A stretch of 64,000 nucleotides of DNA from JAOUEA01 sp963821925 (GTDB lineage Bacteria; Actinomycetota; UBA4738; HRBIN12): NCBI GenBank assembly GCA_963821925.1, contig CAWGFO010000009.1, positions 570,415 through 634,414 of the forward strand, written 5' to 3'. Position 1 is the first letter of the stretch. The number at the start of each line of letters is the position of its first letter. This document shows, in pieces, positions 27,382 to 35,544 of this stretch. The notes beneath the pieces are model-generated. The model ran no database searches. It worked only from the letters and a program-made list of their open reading frames with translations, and was not told where the DNA came from. The position numbers and the translations under genes are program-made.

Positions 27382-28259
27382 CAGGCCTCCGCTTGCGCGG
27401 CCGCGAGCTCCCGGCGGTGCTCGGCGATCCACGCGGCCCCGTACTCGTCGCGGCCCAGCAGCAGGTCGGCGGCCAGGATCGCCTTGCGGCCCTGCTCGTG
27501 GAGCGGGTTCGTGATCGCGGTGTTCATCCCGCCCATGATCGACATCGACAGGAACGTGGCGTCGATCCCCCGGCGGTCGGGCATCCCGAACGAGATGTTC
27601 GAGGCGCCGCACGACAGGTTCACGCCGAGCTCCTCGCGGATCAGGCGCATCGTGTCGAACATCGACGTCGCGGCGTCGAGCGCGGCGCCGATCGGCATCG
27701 TGAGCGGGTCGATGATGATGTCCTCGCGCGGGATGCCGTGGTCGGCCGCGGCCTCCACGATCTTGCGGGCGGCGGCCAGACGCACGACGGGGTCCATCGA
27801 GATGCCGTCGGAGTCGTTCGCCATGCCGATCACCGCGGCGCCGAACTTCTTCACGAGCGGCAACAGGCGCTCGAGCGAATGATCCTCGGCCGTGACCGAG
27901 TTGATCAACACCTTGCCCTGGGCGAGCGGCACCGCGGCCTCGAGCGCCTCGGGCGTGGACGAGTCGATGCAGAGCGGAACGTCGACCACCTCGTGCACCG
28001 CCTGCACGACCGCGGACAGCATCGCCGGCTCGTCGAACCCGGGGATCCCCGCGTTCAGATCCAGCACCGCGGCGCCGGCCGCCACCTGCGCCGCGGCATC
28101 CTTCTTCACCGTGGTCATGTCCATGACCTTCAGCTCTTCGGTGAGCTGCTTGCGCCCGGTCGGGTTGATCCGCTCGCCGATGATCCGGAACGGATACCCG
28201 TCGCCGATGCGGACCTCGCCACCCGGCCCCGTCAGGACCGTCGTCGCCACCTCGGTCAT
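27381..28259 (-). CDS. Methyltetrahydrofolate:corrinoid methyltransferase (MtgA/AcsE-like, pterin-binding)
   Basis: A 292-residue TIM-barrel pterin-binding protein that passes the methyl group between the corrinoid protein and tetrahydrofolate. The family start FRIIGERINPTGRKQL, the AAVLDLNAG segment and LCIDSSTPEALEAA are visible. The late LSCGASNISFGMPDR carries the conserved Asn region near the folate ring. It overlaps the corrinoid gene by four bases (ATGA) and the activase gene by one. In a demethylation pathway its product is 5-methyltetrahydrofolate. Confidence 0.93.
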   Translation of the reverse strand: MTEVATTVLTGPGGEVRIGDGYPFRIIGERINPTGRKQLTEELKVMDMTTVKKDAAAQVAAGAAVLDLNAGIPGFDEPAMLSAVVQAVHEVVDVPLCIDSSTPEALEAAVPLAQGKVLINSVTAEDHSLERLLPLVKKFGAAVIGMANDSDGISMDPVVRLAAARKIVEAAADHGIPREDIIIDPLTMPIGAALDAATSMFDTMRLIREELGVNLSCGASNISFGMPDRRGIDATFLSMSIMGGMNTAITNPLHEQGRKAILAADLLLGRDEYGAAWIAEHRRELAAAQAEA

Positions 28260-28909
28260 ACCGTCACCCCCGTGAGCTTCTTCGCGATCTCAACCGCCTC
28301 GGGGGCGTTGTTCGCGTAGCCGTCGGCGCCGATCTTCTCGGCCCACTCGGGCGTGACCGGAGCCCCGCCCACCATCACCTTCACCCTGTCGCGCAACCCA
28401 GCGGCCTCCAGCCTCTTGATCACGGTCTCCTGGTACGGGACCGTCGTCGTGAGCAGCGCGCTCATCCCGAGGATCTGGGGCTCCAGTTCCTGGATCGCCT
28501 CGATGATGCGGTCGGCGCCCACGTCCTTGCCCATGTCGTGGACATCGAATCCACTGGTGCGAAGCATCGCACCCACCATGTTCTTCCCCAGATCGTGCAG
28601 GTCGCCCTTGACGGTACACATCACGACCAGCGCGTTGGCCTGGGCGTTCGGGTCCTTCTGCGCGAGCAGCGCCGGCTCGATGATCGCGTTGCAGGCCTTG
28701 AACACCTCGGCGGAGGCCACGACCTCGGGCAGGAACACCTCGCCGCGCTTCCACATCTCGCCCAGGTCGAACATCGCCACGGCCATGCCGTCCTCGAGGA
28801 TCCACTTCGGGTCTGCGTTCGCCGCCGTGAGCCGTTCGGCCGCGCCCACACCCAGGTCCATGTCGGCGACGATCAGCGCCTGCTTCAAGATGTCGAGGTC
28901 TTCGGACAA
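28256..28909 (-). CDS. Methyltransferase corrinoid protein (MttC/MtgC/MtbC family)
   Basis: A cobalamin-binding methyl carrier, 217 residues. Residues 1-90 form the helical B12-cap domain. The B12 domain starts with DLHDLG (Asp103, His105, Gly108), His105 being the lower axial ligand. A Ser-containing GMSALLTTT and a late MVGGAPV follow as expected. It starts with TTG at 28909 behind a strong GAGGAGG ribosome site. It heads the operon, consistent with need for abundant carrier protein. The 5' intergenic region to the divergent TetR gene is 173 bp. Confidence 0.93.
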   Translation of the reverse strand: MSEDLDILKQALIVADMDLGVGAAERLTAANADPKWILEDGMAVAMFDLGEMWKRGEVFLPEVVASAEVFKACNAIIEPALLAQKDPNAQANALVVMCTVKGDLHDLGKNMVGAMLRTSGFDVHDMGKDVGADRIIEAIQELEPQILGMSALLTTTVPYQETVIKRLEAAGLRDRVKVMVGGAPVTPEWAEKIGADGYANNAPEAVEIAKKLTGVTV

Positions 28910-29024
28910 CGGGGCCTCCTCGGCCGGGGAGCGGTGACTTCAGGTCAGCGGCGGTGCCGCGATGCGACCGACCAAGGATAGGAACTGCAGGCGGGAACCG
29001 GAACGGCATCAGCCGCAGCCGCCG

Positions 29025-29037
29025 TGACCCCGGGTCA
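29025..29037. promoter_or_regulatory. Palindrome between the methyltransferase operon and the TetR gene
   Basis: TGACCC-C-GGGTCA, a perfect 6+1+6 inverted repeat, 33 bases upstream of the TetR -10 box and in the same divergent interval as the corrinoid operon promoter. It is a candidate TetR operator. Confidence 0.4.
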
Positions 29038-29069
29038 GGCTTCTGGGGCGCCGCACGGTTCGCTCGGGG

Positions 29070-29075
29070 TAACCT
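29070..29075 (+). promoter_or_regulatory. Leaderless -10 box of the TetR gene
   Basis: TAACCT, seven bases before ATG 29083. Confidence 0.55.
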
Positions 29076-29082
29076 CGGGACC

Positions 29083-29775
29083 ATGGCTGACCGCAAGTCA
29101 TCTCGGAGCGAGCGCACCGCGGCCAAGCGCGAGCAGATCCTGGACACGGCGATGCGTCAGTTCAGCGAACACGGATACCTGGGCACGAAGGTGGAGTCGA
29201 TCGCCACCGAGCTGGGGATCGCGAAGGGCTCGATCTTCCAGCACTTCGGCTCGAAAGCGGGTCTCTTCTTCGAGACGTACAAGCGGGCCGTGACCTCGCT
29301 CCCCGCGTGGCTCGACGCGCCCCCGAAGGTCATCGACCAGGGGTTCTTCACGGTCGTCGACTACTGGCTCCGGCGCACCGAGCACCTCGTGCGTGAGGAT
29401 TACGTGCCGTACCGGGTCGTGTTGATCGGCGAGTTCGGCACCGACGACCTCACGCTGAAGCGCGACATCCTGCGGTTCATGGTGAGCGAGGACCCCTACG
29501 GCACCCTCGACTTCGTCGAGTACGGGATCCGCCGAGGCGAGGTGCGCGACGACATCGACATGGAGCTGATCGTCTCGATGGTCGACTGGATGTCGGGCGG
29601 CCTGCAGGACGCGCTCGTCACCGAGGAACGCGACCCCGGCCTGTTCCACCGCTGGCGGCACCAGCCCGAGCGCCAGAAGATCCGGATCGAGCAGTTCGAG
29701 ATCCTGCTGCGGAGCGCGATCGGGACGGCCGCGCTGCGCGAGGCGGCCGTGGCGGAGCCGGTCTCAGCGACCTGA
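29083..29775 (+). CDS. TetR family transcriptional regulator
   Basis: A 230-residue regulator. The N-terminal helix-turn-helix is typical: REQILDTAMRQFSEHGYLGTKVESIATELGIAKGSIFQHFGSK spans about residues 18-60. The C-terminal domain (from about 70) would bind the effector. It is divergent from the corrinoid/MttB operon with a palindrome between the two, so it is the natural candidate regulator for methylamine demethylation. The effector is unknown. Confidence 0.9.
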   Translation: MADRKSSRSERTAAKREQILDTAMRQFSEHGYLGTKVESIATELGIAKGSIFQHFGSKAGLFFETYKRAVTSLPAWLDAPPKVIDQGFFTVVDYWLRRTEHLVREDYVPYRVVLIGEFGTDDLTLKRDILRFMVSEDPYGTLDFVEYGIRRGEVRDDIDMELIVSMVDWMSGGLQDALVTEERDPGLFHRWRHQPERQKIRIEQFEILLRSAIGTAALREAAVAEPVSAT

Positions 29776-29830
29776 CGTTCCGATCGGTGGTTCCCACGGA
29801 TGCAACGCCGGCGACGCTGGTCGAGTCGGC

Positions 29831-30251
29831 TCATCCGATCGCATCGACCGCGGACGCGGACGCGACTGGCGGAGTCGTCGCCGCGTGAGCCGTGTCCCAC
29901 TGCTCTCGGGACGCTGGCCGCCGCGATCTTCCGATCGATCCAACCGATCAGCGCCTGCATCCCCAGCGCGAACAACCAGTACATGAACATCGCGAAGAGC
30001 AGCGCCGGATCGAAGATCGAGCCTCCCTCGCCCTCGACCGTCGGGAAGATCCCACGGAACGGCTGCATGATGCGATCGGTCGCCCGGAACACCCACCGGA
30101 CGAACGGTGTCCCCTCGTTCGCGTTGAACAGCTCGAGGAAGAACGCCATCGCCAGGATCACCGTGCAGACGATCGCGAACCCATAGATGAACAGGACCAG
30201 CGCCCGGGCTACCCGGAAGCCCGTGGACGTGCCCGTGCGTGCCTGGGACAT
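29831..30251 (-). CDS. YggT-like small membrane protein, probable frameshift near the C-terminus
   Basis: Starts at ATG 30251 with GGAGGGA nine bases upstream. It has hydrophobic segments at about residues 20-47 and 82-105, separated by the ATDRIMQPFRGIFP loop typical of YggT-family proteins. The frame as given continues past 29775 into the antisense of the TetR gene with an Arg-rich translation. Dropping one C from CCC in the AAASVPRA region (about 29912-29916) gives an Ala/Thr/Pro/Ser tail and a TGA at 29831, about 138 residues in all. YggT proteins are linked to division-site and membrane organisation, but this member's role is unknown. Confidence 0.6.
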
Positions 30252-30368
30252 CAGGCCGTCTCCCTCCATCCGCGTGGAACGCAGGCTACCTCACGCGGGC
30301 CTCTCGCCCCGATCGATGATGCCGCGTTCCGCCGATCGCGTCTGTACGACGGAGTCACCGAGGGTGGT

Positions 30369-31175
30369 TCAGGCCTTGACCGTGAACGTGACCAATGGAT
30401 TGAACCCGTGCCAGCTGCAGACGTCGAGCGAGAACACGTCCGGAAGGGATGGGTTGGCCGAGCAATCGCCGTCCGGCTCCTGATCGAGGAAGATGCCATC
30501 GGGATTCACGTCGGTCCCACGGGCAGGCAAACCCGCCTCCGCTCCAACGTTCAAGGAATCGTCAGGGCATCCCGGGACCGTGCTCTGACACGATCTCGTT
30601 CCATGAGGCTGATCCCCCGATGTGCTGGTGTTGTAGGAGACTCCGTACACGAGCTCGTTCGGCAGCTTGAGGCCCGAGAACTCGAAGACGATCTTGAACG
30701 CCTTCCCGTTGTAGCAGGCGTCGTCCTTGGATGAATACCATCTCTCCGGATTCGCGCTGCAGTTCGTAGGGTTGGCCGACGGACGGAACGGGATCGCGAA
30801 CGTTCGCTTGCGGCTCCCGAGGACCGCGCCCGGGAGGTTCGGGTCCACGGTGTTCACCCGGTAGAGCGTCAGCTTGATGGTTTCGTTGAACGTCGAGCCC
30901 TTCGTCGTTGCACAACCCGCCAGCCAAGTCCCGGATTCACATGCCCACGAACTCATCACGACCGTGACCTTCTTGAGCTTCCGATTGCCGGGAGCAAGTC
31001 GGATCTCATCACCGATCGCATCGACTTGGGTTGCCTCGAAACCGACAGCCGTCACGTTGCCGGGAAGCTGAGCTGGGACACTGTTGAACACCTTCTTGGT
31101 CGCCGCCTGAGCGGGAAGAGCCACCGCTCCAAGCACGATCGACGCAAGAGCGAGGCACAGCAGGTATTTCCTCAT
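30369..31175 (-). CDS. Secreted protein of unknown function
   Basis: A 268-residue exported protein starting at ATG 31175 with a GGAGGGGG ribosome site. The signal peptide is clear (MRKYLLCLALASIVLGAVAL, likely cut after AQA at about residue 26). The mature part has eight or more cysteines, Asn/Ser/Pro-rich loops and a predicted beta character, and ends LVTFTVKA. Base use is noticeably less GC-biased than in neighbouring housekeeping genes, a hint of transfer. No family is recognised. The 277 bp between it and the next gene upstream hold nothing I can identify. Confidence 0.65.
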   Translation of the reverse strand: MRKYLLCLALASIVLGAVALPAQAATKKVFNSVPAQLPGNVTAVGFEATQVDAIGDEIRLAPGNRKLKKVTVVMSSWACESGTWLAGCATTKGSTFNETIKLTLYRVNTVDPNLPGAVLGSRKRTFAIPFRPSANPTNCSANPERWYSSKDDACYNGKAFKIVFEFSGLKLPNELVYGVSYNTSTSGDQPHGTRSCQSTVPGCPDDSLNVGAEAGLPARGTDVNPDGIFLDQEPDGDCSANPSLPDVFSLDVCSWHGFNPLVTFTVKA

Positions 31176-31452
31176 TCCCCCTCCGTCCCAGAGCCGGTTC
31201 CAACTCTCTGCAAGAGCCGCGTCGCGTGGCGGCAGCGTGGCGACAGGCGGCCCGCGACCTTCGATGTCTTCGCAACCTCGATACAAGCACGGCGATCGGA
31301 GATCCGGCCAGGGGAATATGGCCGACGCCCCTCTGACCGACGAGCTACGCCGCCCCTCGTCCGCCGATGTCCGTAGAGAGGGGCAGCTCGAAACTCGACT
31401 CGCCGACCTACGGATGCATCCGCGAGCTTCGGGAACGCGCACTCGGGCGACC

Positions 31453-31926
31453 CTACGGATGCCGCCGCCACCGCAGGGAGGCCTCTGCGTCTTCGACCGT
31501 GACGCTGTCCTTCAGGTAGTTGAACAAGGCGAAGCGGTCGCATCTGATCTCCCCCACCTTGCGCCCGCTCGTCCGCGTGTGACCGAAGACATGCATCCAC
31601 TCGTGGCAGTAGAGGAAGCGCAGCACCTCGCGCGGCTCGCGGAACGTGAGCCCTTCCGTCAGCCAGACGAAGCGGAGCTTCCCCTTGCCGGCGCCGGGGC
31701 GGCGCATCGCGCCGTAGGGCACGACCTCGCCGAACGGGAGGAACGGCTCGGGCACCTGCAGCGTGATCGAGCGGTCGGTGAAGTCGGTCCACGCCGACAG
31801 ATGCGGCTTCTCGCGGTACCGCAGGTACTTCACGTGGAGGTCGTAGCCGTCTGCCCGCGGGAGACCCGCGAGCATCCCGCGCACCTCGTCGGGCGACAGA
31901 TCCGGGATCGCCGAGGTCACGTTCAT
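31453..31926 (-). CDS. Putative SprT-like zinc metallopeptidase
   Basis: A 157-residue protein with a zinc site HEWMHVFGH at 108-116, i.e. HExxHxxxH, within RFLYCHEWMHVFGH. This placement and the small size suggest an SprT- or gametolysin-like metallopeptidase; I do not recognise an exact family. The start ATG 31926 overlaps the LysE-type stop by four bases, so the two are cotranslated, although no functional link is evident. Confidence 0.6.
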   Translation of the reverse strand: MNVTSAIPDLSPDEVRGMLAGLPRADGYDLHVKYLRYREKPHLSAWTDFTDRSITLQVPEPFLPFGEVVPYGAMRRPGAGKGKLRFVWLTEGLTFREPREVLRFLYCHEWMHVFGHTRTSGRKVGEIRCDRFALFNYLKDSVTVEDAEASLRWRRHP

Positions 31927-32546
31927 CCGCGGATACCTTGCCAGACGAACCACGCGCCCAACGCCACCAGCGCCACCGAGAGCGCGGCGCGGATCACGTG
32001 CACCCCACGGTCCCCCACCACCCGGCGGCCACCGCTGCCCAGCAGGGTGAACGTCATGTCCGCGCACGACACGCCGATCCCGAGCGCCAGCGCCGTCGCC
32101 ACCCCGGCGGGCCGCCCGCCTTCGGTGGTCGCCTGCGCGATGACCGCGCTGCCCGTCGTCGCGATGAAGATCCAGGCCCCCGGGTTCAGGATCACGAGCA
32201 TCACGCCGCGAAGGGTCGGCCGTCCCACGGGCGGGGGCAACGGCTGATCGGGGTCGTGCCGCGCGAGCGAGCGGAGCTCGATCACGCCGAGCGCCATGAT
32301 GAACGCACCACCGGCAACCTTCAGCAGACGGAGCACGTCGTCGCTCGGCTCGATCGCCGACAGGCCGAACGCGAGCGCGAGCAGGATCGCGACCAGCATG
32401 CCGTTGGCACCCAGCATCACGCGCAAGCCGCGCGCGAGCCCGCCCTTCGCGGACTCCGAGAGGATCAGCAGCTGAACGGGGCCGGGCGCCGCGCCGAGCG
32501 CGATCCCGAGTGCGAACGCCGCCCAGGCGTGGTCGAAGGCGGTCAC
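31923..32546 (-). CDS. LysE family transporter
   Basis: A 207-residue inner-membrane exporter of the LysE/RhtB superfamily with about six hydrophobic segments. The N-terminal ALGIALGAAPGPVQLLIL contains the family's Pro-Gly-Pro motif, and NPGAWIFIATTGSAVIAQ is the typical NP-x-W segment mid-protein. Members export basic or neutral amino acids, and the substrate here is unknown. The start is GTG 32546; an ATG 42 bases upstream is possible but lies in the divergent promoter region. It is divergent from an AzlCD pair, another amino acid exporter. Confidence 0.85.
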   Translation of the reverse strand: MTAFDHAWAAFALGIALGAAPGPVQLLILSESAKGGLARGLRVMLGANGMLVAILLALAFGLSAIEPSDDVLRLLKVAGGAFIMALGVIELRSLARHDPDQPLPPPVGRPTLRGVMLVILNPGAWIFIATTGSAVIAQATTEGGRPAGVATALALGIGVSCADMTFTLLGSGGRRVVGDRGVHVIRAALSVALVALGAWFVWQGIRG

Positions 32547-32574
32547 GGGCGGCCTCGCATCGTGGGGCGAACGG

Positions 32575-32580
32575 TAGCAT
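32575..32580 (+). promoter_or_regulatory. Leaderless -10 box of azlC
   Basis: TAGCAT, six bases before ATG 32587. Confidence 0.55.
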
Positions 32581-32586
32581 CGCCGC

Positions 32587-33267
32587 ATGGCGGAACCCGA
32601 GCGCTCCCACCGCGACGGGGTGCGTGAGGTCGCCCCGCTCGCGATCGCGGTGCTCGGGTTCGGCGCGTCGTTCGGGGTGCTCGCGCGGGCCGCCGGGATG
32701 GGCGTGATCTCGCCGATCGTGATGTCGGCGACGACGTTCGCCGGGTCCTCACAGTTCGCGGCGGTGTCGATCCTGGACGCCGGGGGCAGCGTCGCGTCGG
32801 CGGTGACCGCTGCCCTCCTGTTGAACGCGCGCTACGGACCGATCGGCGTGAGCGTGGCCCCGTACCTGCGCGGGAGCCTCTGGTCCCGGTTCATCCACGC
32901 GCAGCTGACGGTGGACGAGTCCTGGGCTCTCGCGGCCGAGGGCGAGGGGCGGTTCAACCCGAAGGTGCTGCTCGGAGCCGGCGTGACGCTGTATCTCGCC
33001 TGGGTGGGCGGCACGGTGCTCGGCGTGGCGTTCGGCGATCTGATCGGCGACCCCGGGACGTGGGGGTTGGACGCGGCGTTCCCGGCGCTGTTCCTCGCGC
33101 TCCTCGTGCCGCAGCTCACGACCCGCGACGCGCGCCTCGCGGCCCTGGTTGGCGCGGCGATCGCCCTGGCCCTGACGCCGTTCACCCCGGCGGGCGTGCC
33201 GATCATCGCCGCGAGCGCGGGCTGTCTGGTCGGCCTCGGGAAGACGCGCGGGAGCGTGACCGCGTGA
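32587..33267 (+). CDS. azlC: AzlC family branched-chain amino acid exporter subunit
   Basis: A 226-residue permease subunit. The N-terminal block PLAIAVLGFGASFGVLARAAG and SATTFAGSSQFAAVSIL match AzlC/YgaZ proteins, which with AzlD export branched-chain amino acids (and azaleucine). Several hydrophobic segments follow, with the FIHAQLTVDESWAL loop between them. It overlaps azlD by four bases (GTGA), showing coupled translation of the two subunits. Confidence 0.9.
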   Translation: MAEPERSHRDGVREVAPLAIAVLGFGASFGVLARAAGMGVISPIVMSATTFAGSSQFAAVSILDAGGSVASAVTAALLLNARYGPIGVSVAPYLRGSLWSRFIHAQLTVDESWALAAEGEGRFNPKVLLGAGVTLYLAWVGGTVLGVAFGDLIGDPGTWGLDAAFPALFLALLVPQLTTRDARLAALVGAAIALALTPFTPAGVPIIAASAGCLVGLGKTRGSVTA

Positions 33268-33575
33268 GCGCCGCCTGGGCGGTCGTCGTCCTCACCGGAC
33301 TGGGGACCGTGGCGATCAAGTCGCTCGGACCGTTGTTGATGGGCGGCCGGCCGCTGCCGCCTCGGATCGCCGGACTGGTCGCCCTCCTCGCGCCCGCGCT
33401 CCTGGCCGCGCTCGTGGCGATCAACACGTTCGCCGACGGCCGGAGCCTCACGATCGACGCCCGCGTCCTCGGTGTCGGCGTGGCCGCGATCGCGATCTGG
33501 CGGCGCGCTCCGGTGCTGCTCGTGATCGTGCTGGCGGCCGGCACGACGGCGCTCGCCCGGGCCCTCGTCGGCTGA
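33264..33575 (+). CDS. azlD: AzlD domain-containing protein
   Basis: A 103-residue small partner of AzlC, with three to four hydrophobic segments and the typical LGPLLMGGRPLPPR loop followed by a LLAPALLAALVA span. The start is GTG 33264, inside the azlC stop. The TGA stop at 33573 touches the -10 box of the following peptidase gene. Confidence 0.88.
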   Translation: MSAAWAVVVLTGLGTVAIKSLGPLLMGGRPLPPRIAGLVALLAPALLAALVAINTFADGRSLTIDARVLGVGVAAIAIWRRAPVLLVIVLAAGTTALARALVG

Positions 33576-33581
33576 TACCGT
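33576..33581 (+). promoter_or_regulatory. Leaderless -10 box of the P1 peptidase gene
   Basis: TACCGT, eight bases before ATG 33590 and directly after the azlD stop codon. Confidence 0.5.
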
Positions 33582-33589
33582 CCCGCGCC

Positions 33590-34714
33590 ATGACGCGCTA
33601 CCGAGACCTGGGACTCACCGTCGGCCAGCTGCAGCCCGGACCGCTGAACGCGATCACCGACGTGGCCGGCGTGGCCGTCGGCGTCACGACGCTGATCGAG
33701 GGCGACGGCCCGCTCCGGATCGGCGTCGGCCCGATCCGGACCGGCGTCACCGTGATCGTGCCGCACGACCGGATCGGCGCCGAGCCGGTGTTCGCCGGCT
33801 GCCACCGCCTGAATGGCAACGGCGAGCTCACCGGGCTCGAGTGGGTCCGCGAGTCGGGCCAGCTCACGACGCCGGTCGCGATCACGAACACGCACAGCGT
33901 GGGCGTGGTGCGCGACGCGCTCGTGGCCGCCGAGATGCGGGGCCGGAGCGATCCCACCGCCTACTGGAGCCTCCCCGTGGTGGGCGAGACGTACGACGGC
34001 ACGCTCAACGACATCAACGGGATGCACGTGCGGCCCGAGCACCTGTTCGCGGCGCTCGACGTCGCCTCGACCGGCCCGGTGCCCGAGGGCGGCGTCGGCG
34101 GCGGCACCGGCATGACCTGTCACGGGTTCAAGGGCGGGACCGGCACCGCGTCGCGCATCGTGAACGACTGGACCGTCGGCGCGCTCGTCCAGGCGAACTA
34201 CGGCCGGCGCGAGCGCCTGACCGTCGACGGCGTCCCCGTCGGACGCGAGATCCCGGTCACCGAGATCCCCTCCCCGTGGGACGAGGAGGACCGCCTCGCC
34301 GGCGGGCCCGAGCCCGGGATGGGCTCGATCATCGTGATCCTCGCGACCGACGCGCCGATGCTCCCCCACCAGCTCGAGCGCCTCGCGCAGCGCGCCGGCC
34401 TGGGCATCGCCCGGGCCGGCGGCGCCGGGGAGCACTCGAGCGGCGACCTCTTCCTCGCGTTCTCCACGGGGAACCGCGGACGGCTCGAGAGCTACAAGAC
34501 CGAGGCCGCCACCGCCCCGTTCGAGGTCGCGATGATCCCCGAGGGCTCGATCAGCGATCTGTTCTGGGGCGCGATCGAGGCGACCGAGGAGGCGATCCTG
34601 AACGCGCTCGTCGCCGCCGAGACGATGACGGGCCGTGACGGCATCACCTCGCACGCGCTCGACCACGAGCGACTCGTGGAGGTCATGACGAAGTACGGAC
34701 GCGGCCCCGCGTAG
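33590..34714 (+). CDS. P1 family peptidase (DmpA/BapA-type aminopeptidase)
   Basis: A 374-residue N-terminal-nucleophile hydrolase. The precursor would cut itself between Gly245 and Ser246 in GMGSIIVILATDAP, freeing Ser246 as the nucleophile; in DmpA the equivalent is Gly249-Ser250. The start ITDVAGVAVGVTT and the GGTGMTCHGFKGGTGTASR region are characteristic. The family releases N-terminal D- or L-amino acids or beta-amino acids. There is no signal peptide, so it is cytoplasmic. It follows azlCD but has its own promoter box. Confidence 0.92.
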   Translation: MTRYRDLGLTVGQLQPGPLNAITDVAGVAVGVTTLIEGDGPLRIGVGPIRTGVTVIVPHDRIGAEPVFAGCHRLNGNGELTGLEWVRESGQLTTPVAITNTHSVGVVRDALVAAEMRGRSDPTAYWSLPVVGETYDGTLNDINGMHVRPEHLFAALDVASTGPVPEGGVGGGTGMTCHGFKGGTGTASRIVNDWTVGALVQANYGRRERLTVDGVPVGREIPVTEIPSPWDEEDRLAGGPEPGMGSIIVILATDAPMLPHQLERLAQRAGLGIARAGGAGEHSSGDLFLAFSTGNRGRLESYKTEAATAPFEVAMIPEGSISDLFWGAIEATEEAILNALVAAETMTGRDGITSHALDHERLVEVMTKYGRGPA

Positions 34715-34717
34715 CGG

Positions 34718-34737
34718 GTCGGCCGTCAGCAGCCGAC
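34718..34737. terminator. Hairpin between convergent peptidase and lysyl oxidase-like genes
   Basis: GTCGGC / GCCGAC stem of six with an eight-base loop, covering the 11-bp gap between the two stops. It is a possible two-way terminator, but weak. Confidence 0.35.
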
Positions 34738-35505
34738 GCCGAGGTCCTCGACCGCGCCGTCGGTCAGTCGGAGCAGGCGGGACCGCGCGTTGTTCGTCTC
34801 GTCCGCCTCGTCGATCCCGTCCCGGGGGTCGGCGATCGACGTGAGGCAGTAGCGGCCGTTCGGCAGGCTCGTCACGTCCAGGTCCTGCCCGGGGAGGAAC
34901 GCCGCGTACCAGTCGGCCCACCCCACCGAGAGCCCGGTGATCGAGTTCCGCGCGCACTGGCCGTAGTAGGCGAACGTCGAGAAGCCCGGGACGTCGGGGA
35001 AGGCCGCCAGGCTGTCCCGCACGCAGAACGACACCTTCGGCGAGGCGGCGACCACCGCGTCGGTCGCCACCGATCGGAGCTCGTAGCGCGCGAAGCGCTG
35101 GAGGTGCCAGTGGTCGTGCGCGGGATGGAACACCATGCATCCCACCTCGACCGTCCGCCCGATCAGGTCGGTGCCGCGCTCGAACTCGCCGCTCCCGTTC
35201 GTGTCCTCGTAGACCCGCTGGAGCGCGAGCCGGTCGTTCGTGAAGTTGCCGTCGCCGTTGCAGTCACGCCGCCTCGGCCTGAGCTCGAGCACCCCGAGCC
35301 CCTGGTTCCCGATCGTGTTCCCGAACCGGAGCACGGTGCGGTCGCCCATCGTCTGGATCGAGATCCCGTCGAACGGGCGCGTCACGAGGTCGGGCAGCAG
35401 CTCCGCCGGCGCGCGCCTCGGAGCGGCGAACGCCGAGGCGACACCGAGCACCGCGAGCAGCGCCGCGAGGAGGAACGGAACGAACGCAGCGCGGCGGGCG
35501 GTCAT
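34726..35505 (-). CDS. Secreted lysyl oxidase-like protein
   Basis: A 259-residue exported protein with an N-terminal signal peptide ending around ASA/FAA (residues 1-28). HPAHDHWH (His127, His130, His132, His134) in a WHLQRFARYEL context matches the copper-binding His cluster of lysyl oxidases. The later VGWADWYAAFLPGQDLDVT and LPNGRYCLTSIADP match the family's C-terminal half, where the tyrosine and lysine of the cofactor normally lie. Two loops, DCNGDGNF and DTNGSGEF, resemble calcium-binding DxNxDG loops. Bacterial and archaeal members exist but are little studied. Substrates, perhaps amine side chains of surface proteins, are inference. Confidence 0.82.
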   Translation of the reverse strand: MTARRAAFVPFLLAALLAVLGVASAFAAPRRAPAELLPDLVTRPFDGISIQTMGDRTVLRFGNTIGNQGLGVLELRPRRRDCNGDGNFTNDRLALQRVYEDTNGSGEFERGTDLIGRTVEVGCMVFHPAHDHWHLQRFARYELRSVATDAVVAASPKVSFCVRDSLAAFPDVPGFSTFAYYGQCARNSITGLSVGWADWYAAFLPGQDLDVTSLPNGRYCLTSIADPRDGIDEADETNNARSRLLRLTDGAVEDLGVGC

Positions 35506-35511
35506 CGCCGG

Positions 35512-35517
35512 AGTCTA
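35512..35517 (-). promoter_or_regulatory. Leaderless -10 box of the lysyl oxidase-like gene
   Basis: TAGACT on the minus strand, six bases before ATG 35505. Confidence 0.55.
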
Positions 35518-35544
35518 CGGGAGCCCAACCCCCTGAACCGTGAA

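Noticed and set aside
28910..29082. Cobalamin riboswitch before the corrinoid operon
   Set aside because: I looked for the B12 box and long leader fold. The leader is short and lacks a recognisable B12 box.
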